Positions 11,232 to 19,459 of a stretch of DNA of 27,146 bases are shown one piece after another. A program made the position numbers and the translations under genes. The notes beneath the pieces are model-generated. The model did not search any database. It was not told where the DNA came from and saw only the letters and a list, made by a program, of their open reading frames with translations. Where the stretch lies: the IMG/VR virus record IMGVR_UViG_3300027852_000147, positions 1 through 27,146 of that record. One strand, 5' to 3'. The DNA is from a virus. How positions within the stretch are numbered: the first letter of the stretch is position 1; the number at the start of each line of letters is the position of its first letter.

Positions 11232-13836
11232 TCCGATCAGTTGGAAGACAATCAACGGGTTTACCGAATCGGTTCTCGCCATACGCTATGACGATCCTAA
11301 GCCGGTCCCTCCGCACCATTTGGAAATGTGGGAATTATGCACCTCGGAGAATCCACAGGTTGCGATTGCTGCTCCGCGTGGAAGCGCAAAAAGTACAGCC
11401 GTAACATTTGCTTATGTGTTGGCGTCGGTTTTATTTGAAGAACACGCCCATGTATTGCTGATTTCGGCTAATGAGGAATTGGCGTCAGGATTTTTGAACG
11501 ACATTAAAGTTGAGTTACAAGAAAACGAAATATTACAAACTCATCCTGCACTCGGAATTAAAAAATTCATTAAAGAAAGAGAAACGGAAATCATTGTTGA
11601 AAAACATTCTGGATTTCGGTTTCGAATCATAGTTAAAGGCGCAGAACAGAGAATGCGTGGCCTGAAATGGGAACGAAAACGTCCCTCTATGGTGGTTTGT
11701 CATAAAAAAGGAACTATCGTAGAAACAGAATATGGATACCATAAAGTAGAAGAACATCCTACTGCAAATGAAGTTAAAAAAGACGGATACGATGTACGTG
11801 TCCATGGATTACCTTATCAAGAACGTGTTACTCCAGAACATCGCTATTGGGGTGTAAAAAAATATTCAAAACAACAATGCAAAATGATAGATGGTAAAAA
11901 ATACCATCACCAAGAATACACTACTTCTGAAGAAGATTGGATAGAAGCACAAAATCTCGATAAAGTATGTTATATCGGACAGAAAATTGACACAGAAATA
12001 TTAACTCCGCAACCTATTGAATATGATTCAAGAAACATTGTAGAGAGAGATGAAAAAGGTCGTGTAATAACTGCTGAAGCAATAATAATTAATAAATTAT
12101 ACCCATGGTTTGATCAAGATGAATTCTGGTGGATGGTCGGATTATGGTGGGGTGATGGCCATTTAACAAAAGATAGAGTTGGCGTCACGATTGCTGACAA
12201 ACAAAAAGATATTATAGGTAAAAGACTCGAAGATTATTTAAAAAAGAATAATAAACCATTTGTAATTGTTGACAAAGAAGAAGCCTGTTACCAATTATTG
12301 TTTTCTGACAGAGCATTATCACGATGGCTTAAAAAATGGAAACACGGCAATTCAAGAAAAGAAGCACCAGAGTGGGTGTTAAAACTCGACCACGAAAAAC
12401 AAAAAAATATCATCCATGGTTACATTGATGCCGATGGATTTGTCGATTACAAAAACCAACAAGTACGATTAACGTCAATTCATTACCCAGGACTAATACA
12501 AGTACAAAAAATATTAGCGAGATTAAATGTCCCATCTTCAATCCGCCATGGACTTGAGCCATCGACAGTTATAATTCGTGGGCAATTACTTAAAACTCAA
12601 AAAAAATATGATTTACGATTCAAGGAAAATGCCTCAATACTTGGGTACGACATACAAAACCAAACACGATATGGCATTCAAAAATGTTTTATCGAAAACG
12701 GATTTTTATGGCGTAAAGTAAAAGAAACTCAATATGTCGAAGAAGATGTATTTATTCCAATTAAAGCCGAATCGCACACATACAATACTGAGTTTGGTTT
12801 AAGTCATAATTGCGATGACTTAGAGGACGAAGAATTAGTCAGCAGTGAATTACGCAGGGAGAAGTTCAGGCGTTGGTTTTACGGTGCGGTTAAACCGATT
12901 ATTCGCGACGGGGGAAAAATTCGAGTCGTCGGCACCGTCATGCACATGGATTCGCTCTTAATGCGACTTATGCCGCCCATGAAGGGCAAGGAAACGGTCT
13001 TTACGCCCTTAAAGATGAGTACGACCGAGAAACGGGCGTGGAAATCAGTGCTTTATCGCGCCCATGACGAAGATTTTAAAAATTTGTTATGGCCTGAAAT
13101 GTACTCAGAGGAACGCCTTAGAGCCATACGTAAGGATTTTGCCGAACAGGGAATGCTAGACGTTTACGGTCAGGAATACCTAAACGATCCGATTGATCAG
13201 ACTACTGCCTATTTTCGAAAAGAAGATTTTATTCCTATGGAAATTGAAGACTTCCAACGGTTTAAGACCTTCTATTGCGCGGGGGATTTGGCCATTACGG
13301 AAAACAAACGATCAGCGTTTACGGCGCTCGGGGCCGGTGGAATGGATAGCGACGGCGTACTGCACTTAGAAGACGTGCGGCGTGGACGTTGGGACTCTTT
13401 GGAAATATCCGACGAGATATTCTCTTTGGCCAGACGATTCGAACCGGATACCTTTCGCTTAGAGGCTGAAAACATCCAACGTTCTATCGGCCCCTTCTTA
13501 TTCAAGCGTATGGACGATGAGCAGCATTATATCAATATCGACGCCAAACCTCCGACCAAAGACAAACTCGCCAGGGCACAGTCTATCCGGGCCAGGATGC
13601 GGGCAGGAAAGGTCAAATTCAACAAAGAGGCCGAGTGGTACGCCGATTTCGAAGAAGAATTGTTGCACTTCCCCAAATGGCCTTACAAGGACCAAGTGGA
13701 TATGTTCGCATGGATGGGTTTGATGCTCGATGAAATGACCGAAGCACCGACCGATGAGGAATACACCGAGGCATGGTTGGAGGAAGAAGAAGAAGACTTT
13801 GAATACACAGGGATTTGTAATACGACAGGGTATTAG
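11215..13836 (+). CDS. Terminase large subunit, interrupted by an in-frame intein
   Basis: TerL is the packaging motor ATPase and headful nuclease. APRGSAKST (residues 53-61) is the Walker A loop. SMVV plus CDDLEDEE forms the Walker B and catalytic acid once the intein (residues 162-532) is removed. GTVMH (573-577) is in the place of the coupling motif. The RNase H-like nuclease has Asp691 in GDLAITENKRSAF and a late DQVDMFAWM segment. Removing the intein leaves 502 residues, the usual TerL size. The start is a GTG at 11215 within the preceding gene. The reading frame is intact through the intein, so full function depends on protein splicing. The stop overlaps that of a converging small gene. 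Confidence 0.92.
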   Translation: MTKQLDPISWKTINGFTESVLAIRYDDPKPVPPHHLEMWELCTSENPQVAIAAPRGSAKSTAVTFAYVLASVLFEEHAHVLLISANEELASGFLNDIKVELQENEILQTHPALGIKKFIKERETEIIVEKHSGFRFRIIVKGAEQRMRGLKWERKRPSMVVCHKKGTIVETEYGYHKVEEHPTANEVKKDGYDVRVHGLPYQERVTPEHRYWGVKKYSKQQCKMIDGKKYHHQEYTTSEEDWIEAQNLDKVCYIGQKIDTEILTPQPIEYDSRNIVERDEKGRVITAEAIIINKLYPWFDQDEFWWMVGLWWGDGHLTKDRVGVTIADKQKDIIGKRLEDYLKKNNKPFVIVDKEEACYQLLFSDRALSRWLKKWKHGNSRKEAPEWVLKLDHEKQKNIIHGYIDADGFVDYKNQQVRLTSIHYPGLIQVQKILARLNVPSSIRHGLEPSTVIIRGQLLKTQKKYDLRFKENASILGYDIQNQTRYGIQKCFIENGFLWRKVKETQYVEEDVFIPIKAESHTYNTEFGLSHNCDDLEDEELVSSELRREKFRRWFYGAVKPIIRDGGKIRVVGTVMHMDSLLMRLMPPMKGKETVFTPLKMSTTEKRAWKSVLYRAHDEDFKNLLWPEMYSEERLRAIRKDFAEQGMLDVYGQEYLNDPIDQTTAYFRKEDFIPMEIEDFQRFKTFYCAGDLAITENKRSAFTALGAGGMDSDGVLHLEDVRRGRWDSLEISDEIFSLARRFEPDTFRLEAENIQRSIGPFLFKRMDDEQHYINIDAKPPTKDKLARAQSIRARMRAGKVKFNKEAEWYADFEEELLHFPKWPYKDQVDMFAWMGLMLDEMTEAPTDEEYTEAWLEEEEEDFEYTGICNTTGY
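11698..12810 (+). mobile_element. LAGLIDADG homing-endonuclease intein in the TerL Walker B
   Basis: The 371-residue insert starts with Cys162 (block A, CHKKGTIVETEYGYHKVEE) and has VTPEHRYWG as block B. It ends SHTYNTEFGLSHN before an extein Cys (residue 533), giving all the residues for standard splicing. Two endonuclease motifs, GLWWGDGHL (acid Asp314) and GYIDADGF (acids Asp405 and Asp407), are present and look active. The insertion falls exactly before the Walker B aspartates. Codon use and base composition are more A+T-rich than in most of the terminase. Confidence 0.93.
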
Positions 13837-14102
13837 TCGGTAAATACCTGGATTTTGGTGTTATTGCCTCGATATTCGCGCACAAAATCCGCAAACGATT
13901 GGTTTTCAGGGCATTTCGCCTTAATGAATTTCTGTTCGTTGTATTTTTCCACGTCTTTCAAGAAATCGTCTGAACATTTAGGGCAGACCGCCCAAGAATT
14001 GAAGATAAACCCCCCTCTTTCTTCACGATCCGAGTAGTTATCCATACAAGTGTCGCAAATGACAAGGTGGCCAATGTCTTTTTCCATCACTTTTTCAACC
14101 AT
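13833..14102 (-). CDS. Small zinc-ribbon-like protein antisense between terL and portal
   Basis: This protein of about 89 residues has CDTCMDNYSDREERGGFIF and then WAVCPKCSDDF, two Cys-x2-Cys knuckles that can hold one zinc. A third cysteine (KAKCPENQSF) lies later. The exact start is uncertain: ATG 14102 or the ATG five codons later. Neither has a good SD, and a possible promoter (TTGATT, 17 bases, TACAGT) would leave almost no leader. The stop overlaps the TerL stop. Its role is unknown; like the gene at 10761 it is a minus-strand insert in the late block. Confidence 0.6.
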   Translation of the reverse strand: MVEKVMEKDIGHLVICDTCMDNYSDREERGGFIFNSWAVCPKCSDDFLKDVEKYNEQKFIKAKCPENQSFADFVREYRGNNTKIQVFTD

Positions 14103-14122
14103 AAATCTACTGTAGACGAGTT

Positions 14123-16129
14123 ATGAATATCAATCAAATACTAAAAACACGTCAAGATGGTGAAAATTTGGCGGATAAACTGAATGAAGATGAACTCAGT
14201 AAGATTGGTTGGGACGGAAACGACCAATACAAAACCGATTTAGAATCACGTAACGATTGGGAAACGCGATACAAAGAGGCCAACAAGCTGGCCTTACAAG
14301 TCCCAGAACGAAAGAATACTCCCTGGGAAGGGGCCAGTAACGTTAAATTTCCCTTATTGACGGTGGCCTGTATTCAGTTTCAATCCCGGGTGTATGGTCA
14401 ATTGGTCAGCGGCACCAACATCGTCAAAATGCGGGTGATTGGTAACGATCCGACCATGGAAAAGCTGCGTCGAGCGCGGCGGATCGAAACCCATATGAGT
14501 TATCAGGTTTTAGAGGAAGACGAGTCCTGGGAAGAAGAAATGGACCGTCTACTAATGGCCTTACCTTTAGTGGGAACCGTCTTCAAAAAAACCTTCTACG
14601 ATCCCGAGAAAAGCCAATTAAGTTCTCGAATGGTTCTACCCAAAGATTTGGTGGTGAATTATTTTGCCAAATCCTTAGAGGGTGCGTCGTGTGTCACGCA
14701 TGTTATCGAGAAATACCCCAATGAATTGGAAACCTATTTTCGTATGGGGATTTACCGCCGGGTAGAGTTATCCGGGGCGCAAGACGATGGAACCGACCAT
14801 ATTCAGCAAGGGGTGGATGAGCGCCAGGGTATAACACGACCCAAAAGACAAATGACGGACCCTTACAAGTTGCTTGAAATGCATTGGTTTTTGGATTTAG
14901 ACGAAGACGGTTACAAAGAACCCTACATTGTCACGATCCTAAAAGACACGTATGAAGTCCTGCGCATTGTCCCACGATTTCGACGGTCCGATGTGGAAAT
15001 GAAAGGCGATAAAATTCTACGGATAAAAGGCCGCCAACATTTTAAGAAATATTCTCTAATCCCAAGTCCCGACGGCTCATTTTACGATTTGGGTTTTGGC
15101 GCTTTATTAGGGCCGCTCAATGATTCTGTTAATACCTTAATTAATCAGTTAATCGATGCAGGCACCTTAGCCAATCGACAAGGGGGCTTTTTAGGAAGGG
15201 CGGCCAGGCTTAAAGGTGGACGCCTCAAGTTTAAGATAGGCGAATGGCAAAACGTCAATGTCAACGGGGATGATTTACGCAAAGCGATCGTTCCCTTGCC
15301 CGTGCGCGATCCGTCGAGCGTGTTATTTCAAGTCTTAGGCTTTTTGGTGGATTACGGCGAACGGTTGTCGTCCGTATCCGACATGATGGTTGGTAAAACG
15401 CCAGGACAAAATACGCCAGCGACAACCGCAATGGCGGCTTTAGAAGAAGGTATGAAGGTGTATACCTCAATCTATAAACGGATTTATCGTTCCTTAAGGG
15501 ATGAATTCAGATTGAGATATGAACTCAATCGGGAATATTTGGACCCCGAAGAATATTACACCATTTTGGATGAAGGGCGCGAAGGCAAGATATTCCAACA
15601 AGATTACTTAGGGGATGCGACGGATATTCGTCCTGCCGCCGATCCAACCATTGTTTCGGATACACAAAGATTGCAACGTGTCGAAGCCTTAGCGCAACGC
15701 TCACAAACCGTGCAAGGATACAACACTTCTGCCGTAGAATTACGGATTTTAGAAGCCATGCACGTGCCGGGGGTACAAGAGATATTCCCAGTCGATGAGA
15801 AAGGGCAAGCCTTAATTCAGCCCCCATCCGACCCAAAGATCGAAATCGAATCCGCCAAATTCCAAATGGATTCACAAATCAAATCAAGAGAACTCAGGGG
15901 CAAGTTGGCATTAATCGATGCACAGATTATTAAGTTAGAAGCCGATTCAATATTGGCAATGGCCAAAGCCGAAGCCGCCGAGGAAGGTATACAGCTCGAC
16001 CAATATAAACAACGTCTGGATACCATGAAAGAACAACGAGAAACCGTAAAAGCCATGTTGGACCAACAAAATGCCGAACGCGAACAACAGCAACAGCAAC
16101 AGCAACAGCCTACTCAACCTGGACAGTGA
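14123..16129 (+). CDS. Portal protein, P22-like
   Basis: This 668-residue protein sits directly after TerL. Its N-terminal region has ERKNTPWEGASNVKFPLLTV, the entry of this portal type, then long helical and beta segments. A DMMVGKTPGQNTPATTA stretch near residue 430 fits the tunnel-helix region. A long C-terminal helical part with alternating charge follows (about 560-650), consistent with the barrel of P22 gp1. It ends in eight glutamines coded by a hexamer repeat. Twelve copies form the DNA entry ring that binds TerL and the gp4-like adaptor. The length is slightly below P22 gp1 (725). The SD is weak (GAG). Confidence 0.88.
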   Translation: MNINQILKTRQDGENLADKLNEDELSKIGWDGNDQYKTDLESRNDWETRYKEANKLALQVPERKNTPWEGASNVKFPLLTVACIQFQSRVYGQLVSGTNIVKMRVIGNDPTMEKLRRARRIETHMSYQVLEEDESWEEEMDRLLMALPLVGTVFKKTFYDPEKSQLSSRMVLPKDLVVNYFAKSLEGASCVTHVIEKYPNELETYFRMGIYRRVELSGAQDDGTDHIQQGVDERQGITRPKRQMTDPYKLLEMHWFLDLDEDGYKEPYIVTILKDTYEVLRIVPRFRRSDVEMKGDKILRIKGRQHFKKYSLIPSPDGSFYDLGFGALLGPLNDSVNTLINQLIDAGTLANRQGGFLGRAARLKGGRLKFKIGEWQNVNVNGDDLRKAIVPLPVRDPSSVLFQVLGFLVDYGERLSSVSDMMVGKTPGQNTPATTAMAALEEGMKVYTSIYKRIYRSLRDEFRLRYELNREYLDPEEYYTILDEGREGKIFQQDYLGDATDIRPAADPTIVSDTQRLQRVEALAQRSQTVQGYNTSAVELRILEAMHVPGVQEIFPVDEKGQALIQPPSDPKIEIESAKFQMDSQIKSRELRGKLALIDAQIIKLEADSILAMAKAEAAEEGIQLDQYKQRLDTMKEQRETVKAMLDQQNAEREQQQQQQQQPTQPGQ

Positions 16130-16400
16130 GGAATTCCTTCTTTGGAAGGAACACCCGATTACCCAGTTAGTGATAAAACTCCACCAAGATAGAAAAAACG
16201 ACATATTGTCGTTTATCGAGGATGCCGCCATTAGCGGCACCTTATTGGGCGATGTAGAGCAAACACGTATCCATGAAGCCTTACGCATGTATGAGGATTT
16301 TATTGAATTGGAATACGAAGATATAGCAAGTTACTACGAGGAAGATATTGATGAAGACGATACAACCCGTATGGGGCAGAGTGTTAGTTCTACCGGATGA
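16071..16400 (+). CDS. Unknown acidic protein overlapping the portal end
   Basis: This 109-residue product starts at ATG 16071, which has GGACC eight bases ahead, inside the portal gene (59-base overlap). Its first residues read the CAACAG repeat in another frame as Asn-Ser pairs. The core (FLLWKEHPITQLVIKLHQD then ILSFIEDAAISG) is helical and the end very acidic (EEDIDEDDTT). Proteins of this sort stand between portal and scaffold in related phages, without known function. No later start codon with an SD was found, so the overlap seems real. Confidence 0.65.
   Translation: MPNANNSNSNSNSLLNLDSEEFLLWKEHPITQLVIKLHQDRKNDILSFIEDAAISGTLLGDVEQTRIHEALRMYEDFIELEYEDIASYYEEDIDEDDTTRMGQSVSSTG
16085..16108 (+). 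repeat. (CAACAG)4 hexamer repeat coding in two frames
   Basis: Four exact copies of CAACAG encode Gln8 at the portal C-terminus and (Asn-Ser)3 at the N-terminus of the overlapping next gene. Being a multiple of six bases, changes in copy number keep both frames. Confidence 0.9.
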
Positions 16401-16665
16401 TATAGCCGATACCGATCCGCAGTTAAAGGCCGCAAAACGAGCTGGAATTTACATCCCAGAAAATGACGTAAGGAAAGAACAAGTCAAACAGATAGAAGGG
16501 ACTTTGGTTTCCGCTGGTGGCGATAGTTTTAAGGATTGGAAAGGTCTTATTCCCAAAGAAGGGGATCGAATTATTTATGATCTTTACGCTGGCTCTAACA
16601 TCACGCTAGAAGGAAAGAAACATCAGATTATTAACGATACCGACGTAATTGCGGTAATAGGATAG
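16351..16665 (+). CDS. GroES-like co-chaperonin (Cpn10 family)
   Basis: This 104-residue protein, close to bacterial GroES (97), shows the GroES beta-barrel pattern. PVWGRVLVLPD comes at the start, then AGIYIPE and a mobile-loop-like VRKEQVKQ. EGTLVSAGGDS follows and then GDRIIYDLYAGSNITL, with a closing DTDVIAVIG strand. GroES caps the GroEL chamber. Phage versions such as T4 gp31 replace it so that the coat protein folds. The location between portal and scaffold fits help with capsid folding. The ATG at 16351 has a GAGGA SD; a TTG one codon upstream is less likely. It overlaps the preceding gene. The hydrophobic GroEL-binding tripeptide is not obvious, so partner binding is inferred. Confidence 0.85.
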   Translation: MKTIQPVWGRVLVLPDDIADTDPQLKAAKRAGIYIPENDVRKEQVKQIEGTLVSAGGDSFKDWKGLIPKEGDRIIYDLYAGSNITLEGKKHQIINDTDVIAVIG

Positions 16666-16669
16666 AGAC

Positions 16670-17431
16670 ATGGAACCGGAAAAGAAAGCAGAGGAAGTAT
16701 TCACAGATAGTTCAACCGACGACGAAATTAAGTTTGCGACCTTGCAAGGTTGGACCGACCAAGAGAATTATAAAGGCGATCCTGAACGATGGAAGACCGC
16801 CAAGCAATTCATCGAAGATGGCAATAAACACGCCACTATCTTAAAAGAGCGCAACAAGAAATTAGTGGATCAAGTTAGCGAAATGCAATCCACAATGACC
16901 CAGTTAGTTGAAGATCAAAACAAACAGAAAGAAAAAGCCGTTAAGAAAGCCATCGATGAATTAAAGGTTCAAAAGGCCGAAGCCATTAGCGAATCCGATG
17001 GTGAAAAAGTCAATCAGATTGATGAGGAGATCGACCAACTCAAGGAAGAAGCCAAGCCAGCACCCAAGACCAATGCAGAATTTGACCAATGGTTAACACA
17101 AAACCCTTGGTATGACACCGACATGGAATTAAAAGGCGAGGCCAATATGTACGCCAAAGCCTACATCGATGCCGGTTCATTTAAAACCATGCAAGAAGTC
17201 TATAGCGCGGTCACTCGCAAAGTGAAGCGAGAATTTCCTGATCGATTTGAAAACCCAAACAAAAAGGAGCCTTCGGCTATGAGTGAAGGTTCGCACACCA
17301 AAACATCCAGTAAGGCAGGAAAGAGTTATAGCGACTTACCAAAAGAAGCAAAGCAGGCATGTGATCGTTTTGTTAAGACCATCCCTAAATTTACGGTGGA
17401 AAAATACTTAGCAACTTACGAGTGGGATTAA
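16670..17431 (+). CDS. Capsid scaffolding protein
   Basis: This 253-residue, highly charged protein has a long coiled-coil core (about 60-130, with repeats of Glu, Lys, Gln and Leu) and a more ordered C-terminal region (PWYDTDMELKGEANMYAKAY and EVYSAVTRKVKREF). It ends with a small basic/aromatic tail. Composition, size and position between portal and coat are those of phage scaffolds. These fill the procapsid, drive coat assembly and leave before packaging. Sequence similarity alone would not settle this; context makes it likely. Confidence 0.75.
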   Translation: MEPEKKAEEVFTDSSTDDEIKFATLQGWTDQENYKGDPERWKTAKQFIEDGNKHATILKERNKKLVDQVSEMQSTMTQLVEDQNKQKEKAVKKAIDELKVQKAEAISESDGEKVNQIDEEIDQLKEEAKPAPKTNAEFDQWLTQNPWYDTDMELKGEANMYAKAYIDAGSFKTMQEVYSAVTRKVKREFPDRFENPNKKEPSAMSEGSHTKTSSKAGKSYSDLPKEAKQACDRFVKTIPKFTVEKYLATYEWD

Positions 17432-17452
17432 ACCATTATTAAGGACCGAGCA

Positions 17453-17872
17453 ATGATTAAACAACCAAGAGAAAGTCAATTAAGAGAAACACAAGTAAGA
17501 ATTCCACCCGGTCAACCTCGTTTGAAATTGACAGTCAAAGGGCTGAAAAAAAATGAACGAGGTTATTGGGCACTGCCAGCTCAATTCGAAGAACTTTTAG
17601 AAGGCGGCTACACCTTTGTCGCTAAAGAAGGAATTGAAGTTGGCACAGATAAAGCGGGAAACACAGACTTGGGATCATTGGTCAGTAAACCAGCCGGTTC
17701 AGATGGAAGTCGTTTATATCTCATGAAAATTCGCAAGGATTGGTATGAACAGAATCAAGCCATTAAACAAAAGCAAATTACCTCCAACGAAAACCAAATG
17801 TTGAATCCCGGCGAAAGTCAAAATCAATACATACCGGGCGGTAAAAACAGAATCGACCGGGAAAACTTATAA
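17453..17872 (+). CDS. Unknown protein between scaffold and coat
   Basis: The 139-residue product has a beta-rich centre (YWALPAQFEELLEGGYTFVA) and a segment DLGSLVSKPAGSDGSRLYLM that looks conserved, then KDWYEQNQAIKQKQI. The polar Asn/Gln-rich tail looks disordered. Genes of this type occupy the same place in related podoviruses. A minor structural or assembly role is probable but unproven. Confidence 0.6.
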   Translation: MIKQPRESQLRETQVRIPPGQPRLKLTVKGLKKNERGYWALPAQFEELLEGGYTFVAKEGIEVGTDKAGNTDLGSLVSKPAGSDGSRLYLMKIRKDWYEQNQAIKQKQITSNENQMLNPGESQNQYIPGGKNRIDRENL

Positions 17873-17883
17873 GGGGAAGGTAA

Positions 17884-18456
17884 ATGGCTAATGAAGACCG
17901 ACCTTCAGGATGTCGCATTGTAGGCAGTAAAAGCGGCTTTCATGAAGGACAATTAACACGAATGGCGATTTTAGCAGCAGACACTACGGCAACATTTGTA
18001 GGTGACATTGTTAAGATTTCCGGTACAGCCGATGCGAATGGTATTCCCAGCATCGCACAAGCAGCAGCGGGCGATAAACCCTGCGGCATTGTTGATTCTT
18101 TTGAGCCTATAGGCTCTAACCTGGAATTAAAACACAGAGAAGCCTCTACCTTACGGTATGCGCTGGTTAACACCGATCCAAATGTTCTTTTTGAAATCCA
18201 AGAAGACTCAGACACTAATTTCATGCCCATCACAGATGTAGGCAGTAATGCCGATGTGATTGTGGGTTCAGGCTCTACTACATCAGGTCTGTCCGCAATG
18301 GAATTGGATTCAACCACAGCGGCTACTACGTCTACTTTGGTTATTGCCATCGAGAGCTTAGTACAACGGGAAGATAACGCCATCGGTAATCAAGCCAAAT
18401 GGTTGTGTTCTTTTAATGTTCACCAATATGGCAGCGTCGGCGTAGCCGGGGTATAG
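17884..18456 (+). CDS. Probable capsid decoration-type virion protein
   Basis: This 190-residue beta-rich, Ala/Ser/Thr-rich protein contains GDIVKISGTADANGIPSIAQ, then a PCGIVDSFEP strand, VLFEIQEDSD and VHQYGSVG. It directly precedes the coat gene, with an AAGGGG SD. The family is known from phage heads by position; decoration or stabilisation of the capsid surface is the usual guess. No catalytic site is seen. Confidence 0.65.
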   Translation: MANEDRPSGCRIVGSKSGFHEGQLTRMAILAADTTATFVGDIVKISGTADANGIPSIAQAAAGDKPCGIVDSFEPIGSNLELKHREASTLRYALVNTDPNVLFEIQEDSDTNFMPITDVGSNADVIVGSGSTTSGLSAMELDSTTAATTSTLVIAIESLVQREDNAIGNQAKWLCSFNVHQYGSVGVAGV

Positions 18457-18466
18457 GGGATAAATC

Positions 18467-19381
18467 ATGGCAATTATCACAACTGGCAACCATCCAAAAG
18501 CGTTATGGCCTGGGGTGTATGATTTTTGGGGTCTAAAATACAGCGAACATCCTATGGAATGTTTCGACTTATTTGATAAGAAGGATTCGAATAAGGCGTA
18601 TGAAGAATTGGTCCAAAGTACGTCCTTTGGATTGGCCCCCATTAAATCACAGGGCGGCGCGGTCATTTATGATTCGCACCAACAAGGCTTTTTAACACGG
18701 GCAACCCATATCGTTTATGGTTTGGGTTATATCGTCACACGCGAGGAAATGGACGACAACCTTTACGAGGATGTTTCCATGAGACGGGCAGAATCCTTAG
18801 CCTTCTCAATGCGACAGACTCAAGAGAACGTGTGCGCGAATGTCTATAACCGGGCGTTTAATGCGTCTTATACCTATGGTGATGGTGTTGAGTTAATATC
18901 ACTGGTTCATCCCAATTCCACAGGGGGTACATGGTCTAATGAATTAGCGGTTCCTGCGACACTAGCCGAGGCGTCAATTGAAGATATGCTGATTCAAATC
19001 ATGGGCGCTACCAACGATCGAGGGTTAAAAATCTCGCTCATGGGTCAATCCCTTCACGTCCCACGTCAATTGTGGTTTGAAGCCAATCGTATATTGAAGT
19101 CGATCCTTCAAAACGATACGGCCAATAACGCAAGTAACGTGCTGCGTGCGACCAATGCACTACCCGGCGGCATTAAAGTGAATCATTATTTTACGGACGC
19201 CAACAATTGGTTTATCCGAACCAACGTACCTTCTTCCGGTATGTGTTATTTCGATCGTCGTGCGGTGGATTTCACGCAAGATAACGACTTCAATACGGAT
19301 AATGCCAAAGCCAAATCCACAGTACGTTTTAGTGTCACTACAGGTGATCCTCGCGCATTGTATGGTGCGGCACCCGCCTAA
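18467..19381 (+). CDS. Major capsid protein
   Basis: This 304-residue protein has the features of an HK97-fold coat. It has an N-terminal arm and a long helix near residues 100-130 (REEMDDNLYEDVSMRRAESL). The central domain contains SLMGQSLHVPRQLWFEANRI and the C-terminus GGIKVNHYFTDANNWFIR followed by a glycine-rich strand (VTTGDPRALYGAAPA). A terminator directly after the gene and its place after scaffold support a highly expressed coat gene. It is shorter than P22 gp5 (430), lacking room for the extra inserted domain. The coat call is firm, the fold inferred. Confidence 0.9.
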   Translation: MAIITTGNHPKALWPGVYDFWGLKYSEHPMECFDLFDKKDSNKAYEELVQSTSFGLAPIKSQGGAVIYDSHQQGFLTRATHIVYGLGYIVTREEMDDNLYEDVSMRRAESLAFSMRQTQENVCANVYNRAFNASYTYGDGVELISLVHPNSTGGTWSNELAVPATLAEASIEDMLIQIMGATNDRGLKISLMGQSLHVPRQLWFEANRILKSILQNDTANNASNVLRATNALPGGIKVNHYFTDANNWFIRTNVPSSGMCYFDRRAVDFTQDNDFNTDNAKAKSTVRFSVTTGDPRALYGAAPA

Positions 19382-19386
19382 ACTCA

Positions 19387-19412
19387 AAGCCCCTTAATAG
19401 GGGCTTTTTTTT
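19387..19412 (+). terminator. Intrinsic terminator after the major capsid gene
   Basis: AAGCCCC and GGGGCTT pair across a TTAATA loop and are followed by a T-run to 19412. The stem begins six bases after the coat stop. Downstream genes are reached only by read-through or antitermination, or from another promoter. Confidence 0.9.
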
Positions 19413-19459
19413 GAACTATGAAAATTCAACTGACCCCATAGGGGTTCATAGGAATCACT

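Noticed and set aside
11698-12810. Group I intron with a LAGLIDADG ORF in terL
   Set aside because: The frame is continuous with both exteins and carries protein-splicing residues at both ends, so it is an intein.
13619-13894. Minus-strand frames of 60-90 codons opposite terL, portal and capsid genes
   Set aside because: They are antisense to genes with strong motif support and lack SDs; treated as shadows.
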